Below the pieces are notes generated by a model, which saw nothing but the letters and a program-made list of their open reading frames with translations, had not been told where the DNA came from and did not search any database. Positions 1-8,806 of a stretch of 64,000 nt of DNA are shown piece after piece. Origin of the DNA: Bradyrhizobium retamae (GTDB taxonomy: Bacteria; Pseudomonadota; Alphaproteobacteria; Rhizobiales; Xanthobacteraceae); NCBI RefSeq assembly GCF_001440415.1, contig NZ_LLYA01000225.1, positions 124,001 to 188,000 on the forward strand, in the 5' to 3' direction. The stretch's first letter is position 1. Every line of letters begins with the position of its first letter. Both the position numbers and the translations under genes were made by a program.

Positions 1-1
1 G

Positions 2-1594
2 GATGAAGCCGAAACCTGGATCGTGAAACAGCTCGACCGGCTCTATGTGCCGGTGCTGAAATGGGCGCTCGCAAATCGCAGGATCGTGCTCACCGGCGCG
101 GCCGTTCTCGTGCTCATGACCATCGCGTTCGCGCGGCTGCTGGGGCTGGAATTCCTGCCCAAGCTGGAAGAGGGCAATTTGTGGATCCGCGCCACGCTGC
201 CGCCGACCATCTCGCTGCAAGAGGGCAATGTCTACGTCAACGACATGCGCAAGATCATCCGCGCGCGTCCTGAGGTGGAATCGGTGGTGTCGCAACACGG
301 CCGGCCCGACGACGGAACGGACGCCGCCGGTCTCTTCAATGCGGAGTTTTTCGCGCCGCTCAAGCCGAACAGCGAGTGGCCTGATACCCATGACAAGGAC
401 GAGCTGACAGCGCAATTGCTGGGGCAGTTGCAAGACAACTTCCCGGGCGTCGAATTCAACTTCTCGCAATACCTGCAGGACAACGTCTCGGAGGCCGTCT
501 CGGGCGTCAAGGGCGAGAACTCGATCAAGCTCTACGGCAACGACCTGCAGGCGCTGACGGACACCGCCAACAAGATCAAATCCGTGCTCGGCACCGTGCA
601 GGGTGTCACCGACCTTGCCGTGTTTACCTCGCTCGGCCAGCCCACCATCCAGATCGATATCGATCGCGCCCGTGCGGCGCGCTACGGCCTGTCGCCCGGC
701 GATATCAACGCCACCATCAAGGTCGCGATCGGCGGCGACAGCGCCGGCGACCTCTATGAGCCCGGCAGCGACCGGCATTTCCCGATCATCGTTCGCCTCG
801 CCCCGGAATACCGCAAGAGCGCGGAGGCGATCCATAACTTGCGGATCGGCGTGGCCGGGCAGGGCGGCACGATCACGCAGATCCCGCTCAGCGAGGTCGC
901 CTCGATCAACCTGATCTCGGGCGCCGCCTATATCTACCGCGAACAACAGGAGCGCTATCTGCCGATCAAGTTCTCGGTCCGCAACCGCGATCTCGGCAGC
1001 GCGATCCATGAAGCGCAGGACAAGGTCGCCGCCGAGGTGCAATTGCCGCCGGGATCGCGGATCGAATGGGTCGGCGAATTCGGCAATCTGCAGGACGCCA
1101 TCCGGCGGCTGTCGATCGTGGTGCCGATCAGCCTGGCGCTGATCGGTGTGCTGCTATTCTTCAACTTCGGCTCGATGGTCGATACGCTGCTCGCGATGAG
1201 CGTGATCCCGATGGCGATCTTCGGCGGCGTGCTCGGGCTGTTGATCTCGGGAATTCCCTTCAGCGTGTCGGCGGCAATCGGATTCATCGCGCTGTTCGGA
1301 ATCGCCGTGATGGACGGCATCATCATCCTGTCGCAGTACAATCAACTCATCGACGAAGGCTATGAGCGGATGCGGGCGGTGATCCGCACCGGCGAACTGC
1401 AATTGCGGCCGGTGCTGATGACCTGCGTGGTGGCCGGCGTCGGCCTGCTGCCGGCGGCGGTGTCGGAGGGAATCGGTTCGCAGGTGCAAAAGCCGCTGGC
1501 GATCGTGGCAGTCACCGGCATGATGCTGGCGCCGCTGGTGATCCTGGTGACGTTGCCGGTGCTGATCTCGGTGTTTTCGCGACGCGCACGCTAG
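2..1594 (+). CDS. RND heavy-metal/cation efflux pump, C-terminal half (CzcA/CusA type), partial
   Basis: The reading frame is open to the left edge, so this is the last 530 residues of a protein normally about 1,050 long. RND pumps of this group are inner-membrane proton antiporters that export metal cations or other toxic compounds through a periplasmic adaptor and an outer-membrane channel. The visible part starts at a transmembrane helix (TAAVLVLMTIAF-like), follows with a large periplasmic porter domain (about residues 45-365) and ends in a block of membrane helices with the FNFGSM, SVIPMAIFGG and GIAVMDGIIILSQYN segments typical of HME-type RND proteins. The adaptor and the first half would lie upstream of the window. 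A GTG at base 23 could be mistaken for a start, but coding potential continues upstream of it. Substrate cannot be told from this half. Confidence 0.93.
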   Translation, partial: DEAETWIVKQLDRLYVPVLKWALANRRIVLTGAAVLVLMTIAFARLLGLEFLPKLEEGNLWIRATLPPTISLQEGNVYVNDMRKIIRARPEVESVVSQHGRPDDGTDAAGLFNAEFFAPLKPNSEWPDTHDKDELTAQLLGQLQDNFPGVEFNFSQYLQDNVSEAVSGVKGENSIKLYGNDLQALTDTANKIKSVLGTVQGVTDLAVFTSLGQPTIQIDIDRARAARYGLSPGDINATIKVAIGGDSAGDLYEPGSDRHFPIIVRLAPEYRKSAEAIHNLRIGVAGQGGTITQIPLSEVASINLISGAAYIYREQQERYLPIKFSVRNRDLGSAIHEAQDKVAAEVQLPPGSRIEWVGEFGNLQDAIRRLSIVVPISLALIGVLLFFNFGSMVDTLLAMSVIPMAIFGGVLGLLISGIPFSVSAAIGFIALFGIAVMDGIIILSQYNQLIDEGYERMRAVIRTGELQLRPVLMTCVVAGVGLLPAAVSEGIGSQVQKPLAIVAVTGMMLAPLVILVTLPVLISVFSRRAR

Positions 1595-1698
1595 ATCCGT
1601 GTGGGCACATGCCCATGTTTGCTGCCCACTCGGTTTGTGGTTGACGCGATCCGGCGGCCGTCCCTTGATGCCGGCAGGGACAACCGCAGGAGCAAGCC

Positions 1699-3186
1699 AT
1701 GCGGATCGAGGAAAGCCAAGGATCCAGCCAAGTATCTAGCCAAGGATCCAGCCAAGGATCCACGGGGCAACAAAACGGCCACGCGCCGCCAGCGAAATCG
1801 GCGCCCACGGCGGAGCAGATACTCGGAGAAATCCGCGACTATTGCCGCCAGACGCGCACGGCCGAATCGACCTTTGGGCGGCTGGTGGTCAATGACGGCA
1901 AGCTGGTGTCGCGGTTGCGCGATGGCGCCCGGATCACGACCGGCACGCTCGACAAGGTCCGCGCGTATCTCGCCGAGCACCGGCCGGAATCGGACGGCGC
2001 GCCGGCCAATTCGCTCTCGGCCAAACCACTGAACGATACGGCCGCCGCCAATGCCGTCGCGCCGCCGGGCTTCCGATTTTTCGACAACCGCCAAAAATAC
2101 CTGCTGTTCGTCTCGACCTGCAGCGAGAAGACCGAGGTCGGCAATCGTATTTCGCTCGAGCTCGGCAATCTGCAACCGGCACCGCCGGCGCTTCGTATCT
2201 TCGATGCCGGCGTCGGCGACGGCACCGTGCTGTCACGCGTGATGCGGGCGGTGCATGCGCGATTTCCCACCATGCCGCTCTATGTCGTGGCGAAAGAGAT
2301 CAGTTACGAAGACGTCCGCCTGATGCTGGAGAAGATGGCGGACCGCCTGTTCGAGCATCCCGCCACCGTGCTGGTCGTGACCAACCTCTACTACGCCGAG
2401 GCGCCGTGGCTGACACCACGCTCGGTCACGTCAGCGCAAGGCCTGATCTGGAAAGACGTCACGCTATCAGGCAACACCGCACACGGTTTCGCCGAGCAGA
2501 TCGGCGAGCTCGAAAGCTTCCTCGCCGTGAACTGGCGCGCAGGCATCAGCCCGACCACGGGCAATCCGGTCTATCAGCGCCCGGTGATCCTGACGCTGCG
2601 GCGCGAGGATCATTCCTTCCTGCTCGATCCGATCATGCCGCGGCCCGGCCGCGTGATGGCCGATTACGATCTGGTCATCGCCTCGCAGCCCTATCGGGCG
2701 CGGGCGAGCGTCGAGTTCAAGGCTTCGAAAGTGGTGACACCGCTGGTCAAGGCGCTGCGCCCGGGTGGGCGGCTGATCGGTATCCATTCGCATGGCAAGG
2801 ATCCCGGCATCGAGATCATCGATCAGGTCTGGCCGGGCGACGATCCCTTCAAGACCGACCGCTACGCGATCCTGCGACAGGTCAAGCACGAGCTTGGCGC
2901 GGCCGCACGCCACTACAATTTCAATGCGTCCTCGGATGCACGCTCGATCTTCCGCTATCAGATGCACACGCTGCCGGACGAGGTCAGCGGCCCGATCGGC
3001 ACCTCGACGCTGTTCGCGGCCTGGAACGCCGCGATCTATGTGGCGCAGATCGAGGATAACAGGTTGTCGGAAGTGGTTCGTGACGGCCGTTACCTCGAAG
3101 CCACCGACCGTGTGCTGAAGAAGCATGGCGGCCTCTGGTTCAACGACGAAACCTATGTGATCTCGCGCCGCCGCGCGCCGGCATGA
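1699..3186 (+). CDS. SAM-dependent methyltransferase-like protein
   Basis: Protein of 495 residues. Residues 5-20 are a Ser/Gln/Gly run encoded by a 12-base tandem repeat. Residues about 38-95 form a small helical domain (ILGEIRDYCRQ to KVRAYLAEH) that could be a helix-turn-helix-like or dimerisation unit. From about residue 160 the protein looks like a Rossmann methyltransferase: LRIFDAGVGDGTVLSRVM matches motif I, followed by LYVVAKEIS and later YDLVIASQPYRAR. The start ATG has an AGGAG box 6-8 bases upstream. An MTHFR-like gene begins 15 bases after the stop, so the two are probably one transcript. This suggests a role in one-carbon or methyl-group chemistry, but the acceptor substrate is unknown. 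The methyltransferase call rests on motif I and fold logic only. Confidence 0.7.
   Translation: MRIEESQGSSQVSSQGSSQGSTGQQNGHAPPAKSAPTAEQILGEIRDYCRQTRTAESTFGRLVVNDGKLVSRLRDGARITTGTLDKVRAYLAEHRPESDGAPANSLSAKPLNDTAAANAVAPPGFRFFDNRQKYLLFVSTCSEKTEVGNRISLELGNLQPAPPALRIFDAGVGDGTVLSRVMRAVHARFPTMPLYVVAKEISYEDVRLMLEKMADRLFEHPATVLVVTNLYYAEAPWLTPRSVTSAQGLIWKDVTLSGNTAHGFAEQIGELESFLAVNWRAGISPTTGNPVYQRPVILTLRREDHSFLLDPIMPRPGRVMADYDLVIASQPYRARASVEFKASKVVTPLVKALRPGGRLIGIHSHGKDPGIEIIDQVWPGDDPFKTDRYAILRQVKHELGAAARHYNFNASSDARSIFRYQMHTLPDEVSGPIGTSTLFAAWNAAIYVAQIEDNRLSEVVRDGRYLEATDRVLKKHGGLWFNDETYVISRRRAPA
1714..1761 (+). repeat. 12-base tandem repeat, four units, inside the methyltransferase-like gene
   Basis: Units at 1714-1725, 1726-1737, 1738-1749 and 1750-1761. 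Three are identical (AGCCAAGGATCC) and the second differs at two positions. Each unit encodes Ser-Gln-(Gly/Val)-Ser, so changes in copy number would keep the frame and only alter a flexible N-terminal tail. Confidence 0.9.
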
Positions 3187-3201
3187 CAAAGGGAGGCGCC
3201 A

Positions 3202-4110
3202 TTGATCGTCTCCGATCAAGCATCCGCCAGATTAGCCGCACTGCTGCCGAAGGCCTCCGTCGAAATTTCCTCGCGCGGGCATCAGATCGCGGAACTAACC
3301 GATCATTTCGCTGGAGGCACCGACGTCACGATCACGTTCCTGCCCGGCGATAATTATCGCCGCAACATCGAGACGGCTGCCGCACTGCGCCGCGCCGGCT
3401 ACAATCCGGTGCCGCATATCGCGGTGCGCGAAATGGTCTCGCGGGAAGCGCTCGATGATTTCCTGGCGAGGGCGCGCGGCGAAGCCGATGTCTCGCGCAT
3501 CCTTCTGATCGCCGGCGATGTCGCCGCTGCGAGAGGCCCGTTCAAATCGACGCGCGATGTTGCCGCCAGCGGCTTGCTCGAGGTACACGCGATTGCATCC
3601 GTCAGCGTTGCCGGTCATCCGGAGGGACACCCCTATCTCGATCTGCCTGACGCGCTGAACAGCCTCAAGGCATGGCGCTACTGGGGGCGGCGGACGGGAA
3701 CGCGGGTCGATGTCGTCACACAATTTTGCTTCGAGAGCACGCCGATCCTGGAATGGATCGCCGCTATCGATCGCGCGGGCATCGATCTGCCTGTCATTGT
3801 CGGCCTGGCTGGACCGGCAACGCCGGCGACATTGACAAAGTTCGCGCTCCGTTGCGGCATCGGCAATTCCATGCGCGCGCTGCGGGCCCAGATCGGCCGG
3901 TTCGGCCGCCTGCTGACGGACACCGGACCTGACGACGTCGTCAGGGGATTGCGAGCGGCGCCTGCGGCGGCGACCGTACCGATCGCCGGATTCCACCTGT
4001 TCCCGTTCGGCGGCCTGCGCAAGGCCGGTGACTGGCTGCGCAATTACGACCGCGATCTGTTCGGACAGCAGCGGGCCGCGATGTCGAGTGCCGGGCTTCA
4101 GAACCCGTAG
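3202..4110 (+). CDS. Methylenetetrahydrofolate reductase-like protein
   Basis: Protein of 302 residues. It resembles the MTHFR (PF02219) FAD/TIM-barrel family, which reduces 5,10-methylene-THF to 5-methyl-THF. Family-like features are the N-terminal VEISSRG and DVTITFLPGDNYRRNIETAAALRRAGYNPVPHIAVREM (strand plus helix, His-Ile), RILLIAGD near residue 95, and VVTQFCFESTPILEWI near residue 175, which matches the F-Q-x-F segment of MTHFR. TTG is taken as the start because an AAAGGGAGG box sits 5 bases upstream; no ATG fits better. It follows the methyltransferase-like gene by 15 bases. Stand-alone MTHFR paralogs of this kind often serve demethylation routes rather than methionine synthesis; that role is inferred. 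The 3' end overlaps the convergent amidohydrolase by 13 bases. Confidence 0.82.
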   Translation: MIVSDQASARLAALLPKASVEISSRGHQIAELTDHFAGGTDVTITFLPGDNYRRNIETAAALRRAGYNPVPHIAVREMVSREALDDFLARARGEADVSRILLIAGDVAAARGPFKSTRDVAASGLLEVHAIASVSVAGHPEGHPYLDLPDALNSLKAWRYWGRRTGTRVDVVTQFCFESTPILEWIAAIDRAGIDLPVIVGLAGPATPATLTKFALRCGIGNSMRALRAQIGRFGRLLTDTGPDDVVRGLRAAPAAATVPIAGFHLFPFGGLRKAGDWLRNYDRDLFGQQRAAMSSAGLQNP

Positions 4111-5075
4111 AGCTGGGCGGGGTTGTCGACCAAAATTGTCTTGCGGATCGCCGCATCCGGCGCCCACACCGGAAGCTGATTTAAGAGCCGCCCGTCGTCG
4201 ATCTGAAACAGCGGCGTGACGTCGGTAATCTTCTTGTCCGCAGGCGTGACCGAGTTCGGGTGCGGCCAATCGGTGCCCCAGACGATCCGGTCGGGATTGG
4301 CGGATATCAGCGCCTTGGCGAGCGGGATGCAATCGGTGTAATCGGGCACGAGTTTGGAGGCGCGATAGGCGCCGGAAATCTTCACATAAGCCTTGCCCGA
4401 TTTGACGAGATCCACGAGGTCGGCAAAGCCCGGCTGCTCGACGCCAAGGGTTGCCTTGGCGCCACCGAAATGATCGAACACGACCGGCACCGGGGAGGCC
4501 ATCACCAGATCCTTGATCGCGGCGATCATCGCCGGGTTGGTGTAGATCTGCACGTGCCAGCCGCGCGCTTTCATGCGCTCGACGGCGGCTGTGAAGCGTG
4601 GCCGGGCGACGCTCGGATCGTTGACGCCGCTGGTTGCGAGATTGAGGCGGACACCGCGAATGCCGGCCTTGCCCATGACATCGAGATCGCTCTCCGACGT
4701 CTTGTCGTCGATCACCGCAACCCCGCGCGCGGTCGGCCCCCGTGCCGCCATGCCGAACAGCGTGGCCGAATTGTCAGTGCCGTAGATCGAGGGCGTGACG
4801 ATCACCACGCGCTCCATGTGCAGCGCCTTGTGCAGGGCGGTCATTTCCTCGGGCGAGGCCAGTTCGGGCGTATAGACGCGGCCGGAGAAGAACGGGAATT
4901 CGGGATCAGGGTGGATATGGGTGTGGCAGTCGCAGGCGCCCGCGGGCACATCGAAATTCACCGGCGTCGCCGGCTGCGCCGCTTTGGCAGAGGCGGTTCT
5001 ATTGTTCATGATCACTCCGGCTGCGATGGAGGCGAACATCATACTGCGTCGCGTCCAGCATTGTTGTTCTCTCAC
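4098..5075 (-). CDS. Amidohydrolase family protein (Amidohydro_2, PDC-hydrolase-like), exported
   Basis: About 325 residues. It is a TIM-barrel metal-dependent hydrolase of the PF04909 group, whose best known members are 2-pyrone-4,6-dicarboxylate lactonase and related lactonases or decarboxylases. Visible features: CDCHTHIHPD (the first-strand His-x-His motif), VVFDHFGG (barrel His), and RIVWGTDWPHPNS near the C-terminus (catalytic Asp). The N-terminus has a twin-arginine-like stretch, TRRSMMFASIAAGVI, followed by Ala-rich sequence, so export by Tat is plausible. The start is uncertain: GTG at 5075 keeps the Tat-like segment, a TTG at 5096 would add 7 residues, and ATGs near 5042 would remove the two arginines. 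It is transcribed convergently to the MTHFR-like gene and divergently from the FAD oxidoreductase. Confidence 0.82.
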   Translation of the reverse strand: MREQQCWTRRSMMFASIAAGVIMNNRTASAKAAQPATPVNFDVPAGACDCHTHIHPDPEFPFFSGRVYTPELASPEEMTALHKALHMERVVIVTPSIYGTDNSATLFGMAARGPTARGVAVIDDKTSESDLDVMGKAGIRGVRLNLATSGVNDPSVARPRFTAAVERMKARGWHVQIYTNPAMIAAIKDLVMASPVPVVFDHFGGAKATLGVEQPGFADLVDLVKSGKAYVKISGAYRASKLVPDYTDCIPLAKALISANPDRIVWGTDWPHPNSVTPADKKITDVTPLFQIDDGRLLNQLPVWAPDAAIRKTILVDNPAQLYGF

Positions 5076-5212
5076 ATGTATTCGGCAGCTCCGCAATTGT
5101 CCGCTCCGGCTTATCGCTTCGGTAACGCAACCGGTCTATCGAACCAGAAGCCGCCCAAATTTGACTAAAGATCCGCCTGCCCGGAATATCTCGCAATCCC
5201 TGGAATCAATTC

Positions 5213-6811
5213 ATGCAGAAATTTTCGCAAAAATTCAAAACCGGCGTCTCCGTGGCCGCCGTGGTCGTCGTGCTGCTCGGCGTTTACAGCTATCGCAAAC
5301 TTCAGGCGCTGGCGGCCGATCCTACCGGGGAAAAGGATTGCGGCCCGGCGGTTGGCGGCGGCGAGCAGGCGAAAATCGATTTGGAGCGGATCAAGGCGAT
5401 TGCGCCGCTCAAGGACGTGACATGGTCGCAGCTTGGCGGAAGCATCAATGATGCGAGCTGTCTCAACAAGACCGAAATCTACGGCGCGGTCGAGGTGCGC
5501 AGCGTCGAGGATATTGCGAAGACGCTGGCATTTGCGCGCGACAACAAGCTCTCCGTCACCACCGCGGGCGTCCGCCACAGCATGGGCGGGCACGCCTTCC
5601 GCAAGGGAGGCATTGTGCTCGATATGCGCGGCTTCAACAAGATCGTGCTCAACGAGAGTTCGCGATCGGTCACGGTGCAGCCGGGCGCGACCTGGCACGA
5701 TATCCAGAACGTCTTGCATCCGCGCTTTGCGGTGCGCGCCATGCAGTCGACCGATATCTTCACCGTCGGCGGCTCGATCTCGGTCAATGCCCATGGCATG
5801 GACCATCAGGCCGGCGCGCTTGCGAAATCGATCAAGTCGATGAAGGTGATGCTGGCGGACGGTTCGCTGCGCACGGTATCGTCGACCGAGAATGCGGATC
5901 TGTTCAATCTCGTGGTCGGCGGCTACGGCCTGTTCGGCGTGATCGTCGAGGCCGAACTCGATATTGCCGACAACCTCGTCTACCAGACCGGCCGTCGCGT
6001 GATGGACTACAAGGAATTTCCGGCGCTGTTCGCCGGAGAGATCGAGAAGGACGCCAATATCGGCCTGATGTACGGCCATCTCTCGACCGCGCCGAGCACG
6101 TTCCTAAGGGAATTGCTGCTCTATACCTACACAAAAATCGACGGCACTGATTTCAAGCGCCAGCCGCTCGGCGAGGTCAGCGGCACCAAGCTGCGGCGAC
6201 TGACCATCAACCTGTCCAAGCAAGGGCCGCTGTTTCAGGAAATAAAGTGGCTGTCCGAGAAGCACATCGAGCACCGCATGGAAAACTGCACGGTGACGCG
6301 CGCGCAGGCGATCGGATCGGCGGAGGCCTGCCTCGTCAACCGCAATGACCCCATGCACGATTCGGTGCCTTATTTGCGCAACTCGCTGCCTGACGATACC
6401 GACATCCTGCACGAATATTTCATCCCGCGCAGCCAGTTCGTCTCGTTTGTCGACGGTATGCGCAAGGTGCTGACTGACAACAAGACCAATCTGCTGAACG
6501 CGTCGGTCCGCGTCGTGCACCAAGAGAACAATTTCCTGACCTATTCGCCGGAGCCGGCATTCTCGCTGGTGCTCTACATCAACCAGACCACGGACGAAGA
6601 GGGCAACCGGCGGATGAAGAAGGCGACGGAGGAACTGATCGACCTTACCATCGCGCACAAGGGCCGGTTCTTCCTGCCTTACCAGCTCTACTATTCGAGA
6701 GACCAGTTGCAGCGCTCATACCCGGAGATCAACGCTTTCTTCGCAGCGAAACGGAAGTATGATCCGGGCGAGTTGTTCACCAATACGTTTTACCAGAAAT
6801 ACGCGTCGTAA
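5213..6811 (+). CDS. FAD-linked oxidoreductase, membrane anchored (PCMH/aldonolactone-oxidase type)
   Basis: Protein of 532 residues. An N-terminal hydrophobic helix (about residues 12-26, VSVAAVVVVLLGVYSY) should anchor it to the inner membrane with the enzyme outside. Residues about 80-250 form a PCMH-type FAD-binding domain: VTTAGVRHSMGGHAF (the His is where a covalent flavin is attached in this superfamily), VTVQPGATWHDI, DIFTVGGSISVNAHGMD and VVGGYGLFGVIVEAEL. The C-terminal region ends in NAFFAAKRKYDPGELFTNTFY, the tail typical of D-arabinono-lactone oxidase and related sugar or alcohol oxidases. It has its own promoter space, divergent from the amidohydrolase. The substrate cannot be deduced. 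Confidence 0.85.
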   Translation: MQKFSQKFKTGVSVAAVVVVLLGVYSYRKLQALAADPTGEKDCGPAVGGGEQAKIDLERIKAIAPLKDVTWSQLGGSINDASCLNKTEIYGAVEVRSVEDIAKTLAFARDNKLSVTTAGVRHSMGGHAFRKGGIVLDMRGFNKIVLNESSRSVTVQPGATWHDIQNVLHPRFAVRAMQSTDIFTVGGSISVNAHGMDHQAGALAKSIKSMKVMLADGSLRTVSSTENADLFNLVVGGYGLFGVIVEAELDIADNLVYQTGRRVMDYKEFPALFAGEIEKDANIGLMYGHLSTAPSTFLRELLLYTYTKIDGTDFKRQPLGEVSGTKLRRLTINLSKQGPLFQEIKWLSEKHIEHRMENCTVTRAQAIGSAEACLVNRNDPMHDSVPYLRNSLPDDTDILHEYFIPRSQFVSFVDGMRKVLTDNKTNLLNASVRVVHQENNFLTYSPEPAFSLVLYINQTTDEEGNRRMKKATEELIDLTIAHKGRFFLPYQLYYSRDQLQRSYPEINAFFAAKRKYDPGELFTNTFYQKYAS

Positions 6812-6873
6812 TGCCTGTCTGCCATCCCGAGCATCGTGCATCACTCAGCAAAGCGAGATGGTAATCATGGACA

Positions 6874-7117
6874 TCACAAAAAATCGCGCAGCCTCGCAAT
6901 TTCAACGACGAGCTCGGCGGAGATTTTTTTAGGGATCAAATCGCCCTGTGGGGCGGTGTGAATCTCGTAGAGATGGCATTGGCTGAGCGGTTGCTCCAGA
7001 AACTTGGTGATGCATTCGTCCAAGGTGCCATCAAGGACCGAGTACGGGATCGACCAGACAGCGTCTTTGACGCGCTCGTTGTTTTTCGAAGGCCATTTCT
7101 TTAGAACGGCAGGAGCC
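6874..7117 (-). pseudogene. Coding-like remnant without a usable start
   Basis: The minus strand here carries an open stretch of about 80 codons ending in TGA at 6874-6876. It reads smoothly, for example DGTLDECITKFLEQPL, HLYEIHTAPQGDLIP and ISAELVVEIARLRDF, with balanced residue composition unlike the Arg-rich shadow frames nearby. No ATG, GTG or TTG precedes the conserved-looking part in frame, and the frame continues upstream into the end of the LysM gene. It is most likely the 3' part of a lost gene. I do not recognise the family. The rest of the 6812-7139 gap shows nothing else. Confidence 0.35.
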
Positions 7118-7139
7118 TGAAAGTCCGTTGGAGCACTCC

Positions 7140-8315
7140 TTAAGGATTGGCTTCCCGGTTGGGAATAACAAAGGTTTGGCCGGGATAGATCAGGTTAGGA
7201 TTGCGGATTTGCTCTCGGTTAGCCTTGTAAATCGTGGCGTAGCGTGTGCCCGCGCCGAGGGTGGCCTGGCTGATGCGCCACAGGCTGTCACCGCGCGATA
7301 CCGTGGTGGTCGTGATCTTCGGCACCACGACGCTGGAGGAGTTCGTGACGTCCGGCAGGACGCCGGCCGACGCATCCGCCACCTGGGACTTCGGCAGGGC
7401 GGCGGAGTCCGGTTTGGAAGGTGAGGTGCGCGGCGGTACCGACGCGGTAGCCACCGGGTCGGGCGCGTTGAACGGCACCTCGGCGCGTCCACGCACCACG
7501 CCGGACTTCGAATCCACCTCGTCCAGCCTTACCCGATAATTCCCGGGCCCGATTCCTTCATTGATCGTGACGGCAAAGCGTCCATCCGCCGCCGCCGTTA
7601 CCGACGCAATAAAGCTGTCGTTGAGATAGAGCCTCATCGGAGCGCCTGAGCGCGCGCGGCCGCTCACATGGAATTTGCCGCCGGCCTCGATCTCGACCGC
7701 CTCCACAACAACCGCAGCGCTGTCCGGCTTCGCCTGAGATGGCTGTGACATCACGATGGTAGGTTTGTTTGGCGTCATCAGCGCCACAACCGGCCGTTCC
7801 TTCAGGTTCGGCTCAAGCGCCACCGTCACGCTCTGCTTGGACACGGTCTCTCTGCCGTTGGGCTGCTTGGCGCGCAATGTCAGGTCATAAGTGCCTGGCG
7901 GAAGCGGGGGCGGGATCATCGCGAATTGTCCGGGTTGATCCGCGACGACGCGATCATGCAGTTCGCCATTGCGTAGCAGTTCCACGGTGACGCCGGGCGC
8001 CGCGCGTCCCGCGATGACCGCTTCGCCGTTCGGCTCGATGCGGGCGACATCGAACGCCGGCTCGCCGTCGCCGGTTTCGGGCGTGGCGGTCGATCCGGCC
8101 AGTGCGGCCGCCACCGCGTTTGTCTCCGCCTGCACGCTTGCGAGTGCGGGCCCCTTAATGCGCTCGTCAGTGGCCGGCTTTGGCGCGACGCTTGCTGCCT
8201 TGTCAGCAGTCGGCTCGCGCCCAATGTACTGCATGGCGACGATCGTTCCGATGCCACTCGCCGCAACAAGCCCTATCAGGGGCACGACCAACCGGTTCAT
8301 TGATGTCTTGATCAT
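7140..8315 (-). CDS. LysM peptidoglycan-binding protein with Ig-like repeats
   Basis: Protein of 391 residues. An N-terminal membrane helix or signal (LVVPLIGLVAASGIGTIVAM) is followed by a Thr/Ala-rich linker. Two beta-rich segments resemble bacterial Ig-like domains (VIAGRAAPGVTVELLRNGEL around residue 100 and FHVSGRARSGAPMRLYLNDS around residue 210). A C-terminal LysM domain occupies the last 50 residues (SRGDSLWRISQATLG to YPGQTFVIPN). LysM binds N-acetylglucosamine polymers, so the protein probably sits in the periplasm, anchored to the membrane and touching the cell wall. This layout (anchor, Ig-like repeats, terminal LysM) is common in Rhizobiales, but no defined role is known to me. 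Confidence 0.85.
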   Translation of the reverse strand: MIKTSMNRLVVPLIGLVAASGIGTIVAMQYIGREPTADKAASVAPKPATDERIKGPALASVQAETNAVAAALAGSTATPETGDGEPAFDVARIEPNGEAVIAGRAAPGVTVELLRNGELHDRVVADQPGQFAMIPPPLPPGTYDLTLRAKQPNGRETVSKQSVTVALEPNLKERPVVALMTPNKPTIVMSQPSQAKPDSAAVVVEAVEIEAGGKFHVSGRARSGAPMRLYLNDSFIASVTAAADGRFAVTINEGIGPGNYRVRLDEVDSKSGVVRGRAEVPFNAPDPVATASVPPRTSPSKPDSAALPKSQVADASAGVLPDVTNSSSVVVPKITTTTVSRGDSLWRISQATLGAGTRYATIYKANREQIRNPNLIYPGQTFVIPNREANP

Positions 8316-8461
8316 GGTCTTTAGCCCGTCGGCCGGAAGGTCGGCCCGCCACCATTATACAGGTATCTCGGCCGAAATGGGTACTCAAGACGAGAGATAA
8401 CCCGCAGGCACAGAAGGATTAAGCCGTCTAGGGCAGGCCGGCCAGGCTGGAACCCTGGTCC

Positions 8462-8806
8462 TCAAAGCTGTACGGTCAACAGCTTCGGCGGCAGGCCGCT
8501 GCAGCCGCCCGCCTGTTCGGCGTCGAGCACCAACAGCGCGCCGGCCGCGTAGAGACGGCCGACGAAATCGGCGTCGTCGGAACGCGCTATGGTGACGTAG
8601 TTGTGCGACACAAGAATGCGGCCGTTGGCCTTGGCGATCGCGGCCAGCGCCTGGGACGGCGGGCCAATGACCGCCATTGACTTGCCTGGGGCTGAGCCGA
8701 AGGTCAACGCGGTGACAACGGCAAGCCAGCCGCACACGACGAGGGCGATCGCGCCGGCAATCCGGCCCCAACGCCCATCGCCGCGCTGACGTCCGTCAGT
8801 AGTCAT
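8462..8806 (-). CDS. Hypothetical membrane-anchored protein
   Basis: 114 residues, one N-terminal transmembrane helix (about residues 15-35, IAGAIALVVCGWLAVVTALTF), then a short domain (MAVIGPPSQALAAIAKANGRILVSHNY to LVLDAEQAGGC) facing the periplasm. The ATG at 8806 is preferred because it overlaps the stop of the upstream gene by 11 bases, which indicates translational coupling; an upstream start would lie deeper inside that gene. It is the last gene of the three-gene membrane operon 10311-8462. Family not recognised. Confidence 0.65.
   Translation of the reverse strand: MTTDGRQRGDGRWGRIAGAIALVVCGWLAVVTALTFGSAPGKSMAVIGPPSQALAAIAKANGRILVSHNYVTIARSDDADFVGRLYAAGALLVLDAEQAGGCSGLPPKLLTVQL

Noticed and set aside
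1601..1629. Inverted repeat GTGGGCA/TGCCCAC after the RND gene as a terminator
   Set aside because: The loop is 15 bases and no U-run follows on the plus strand; an inner competing stem is also possible. Too weak to list.
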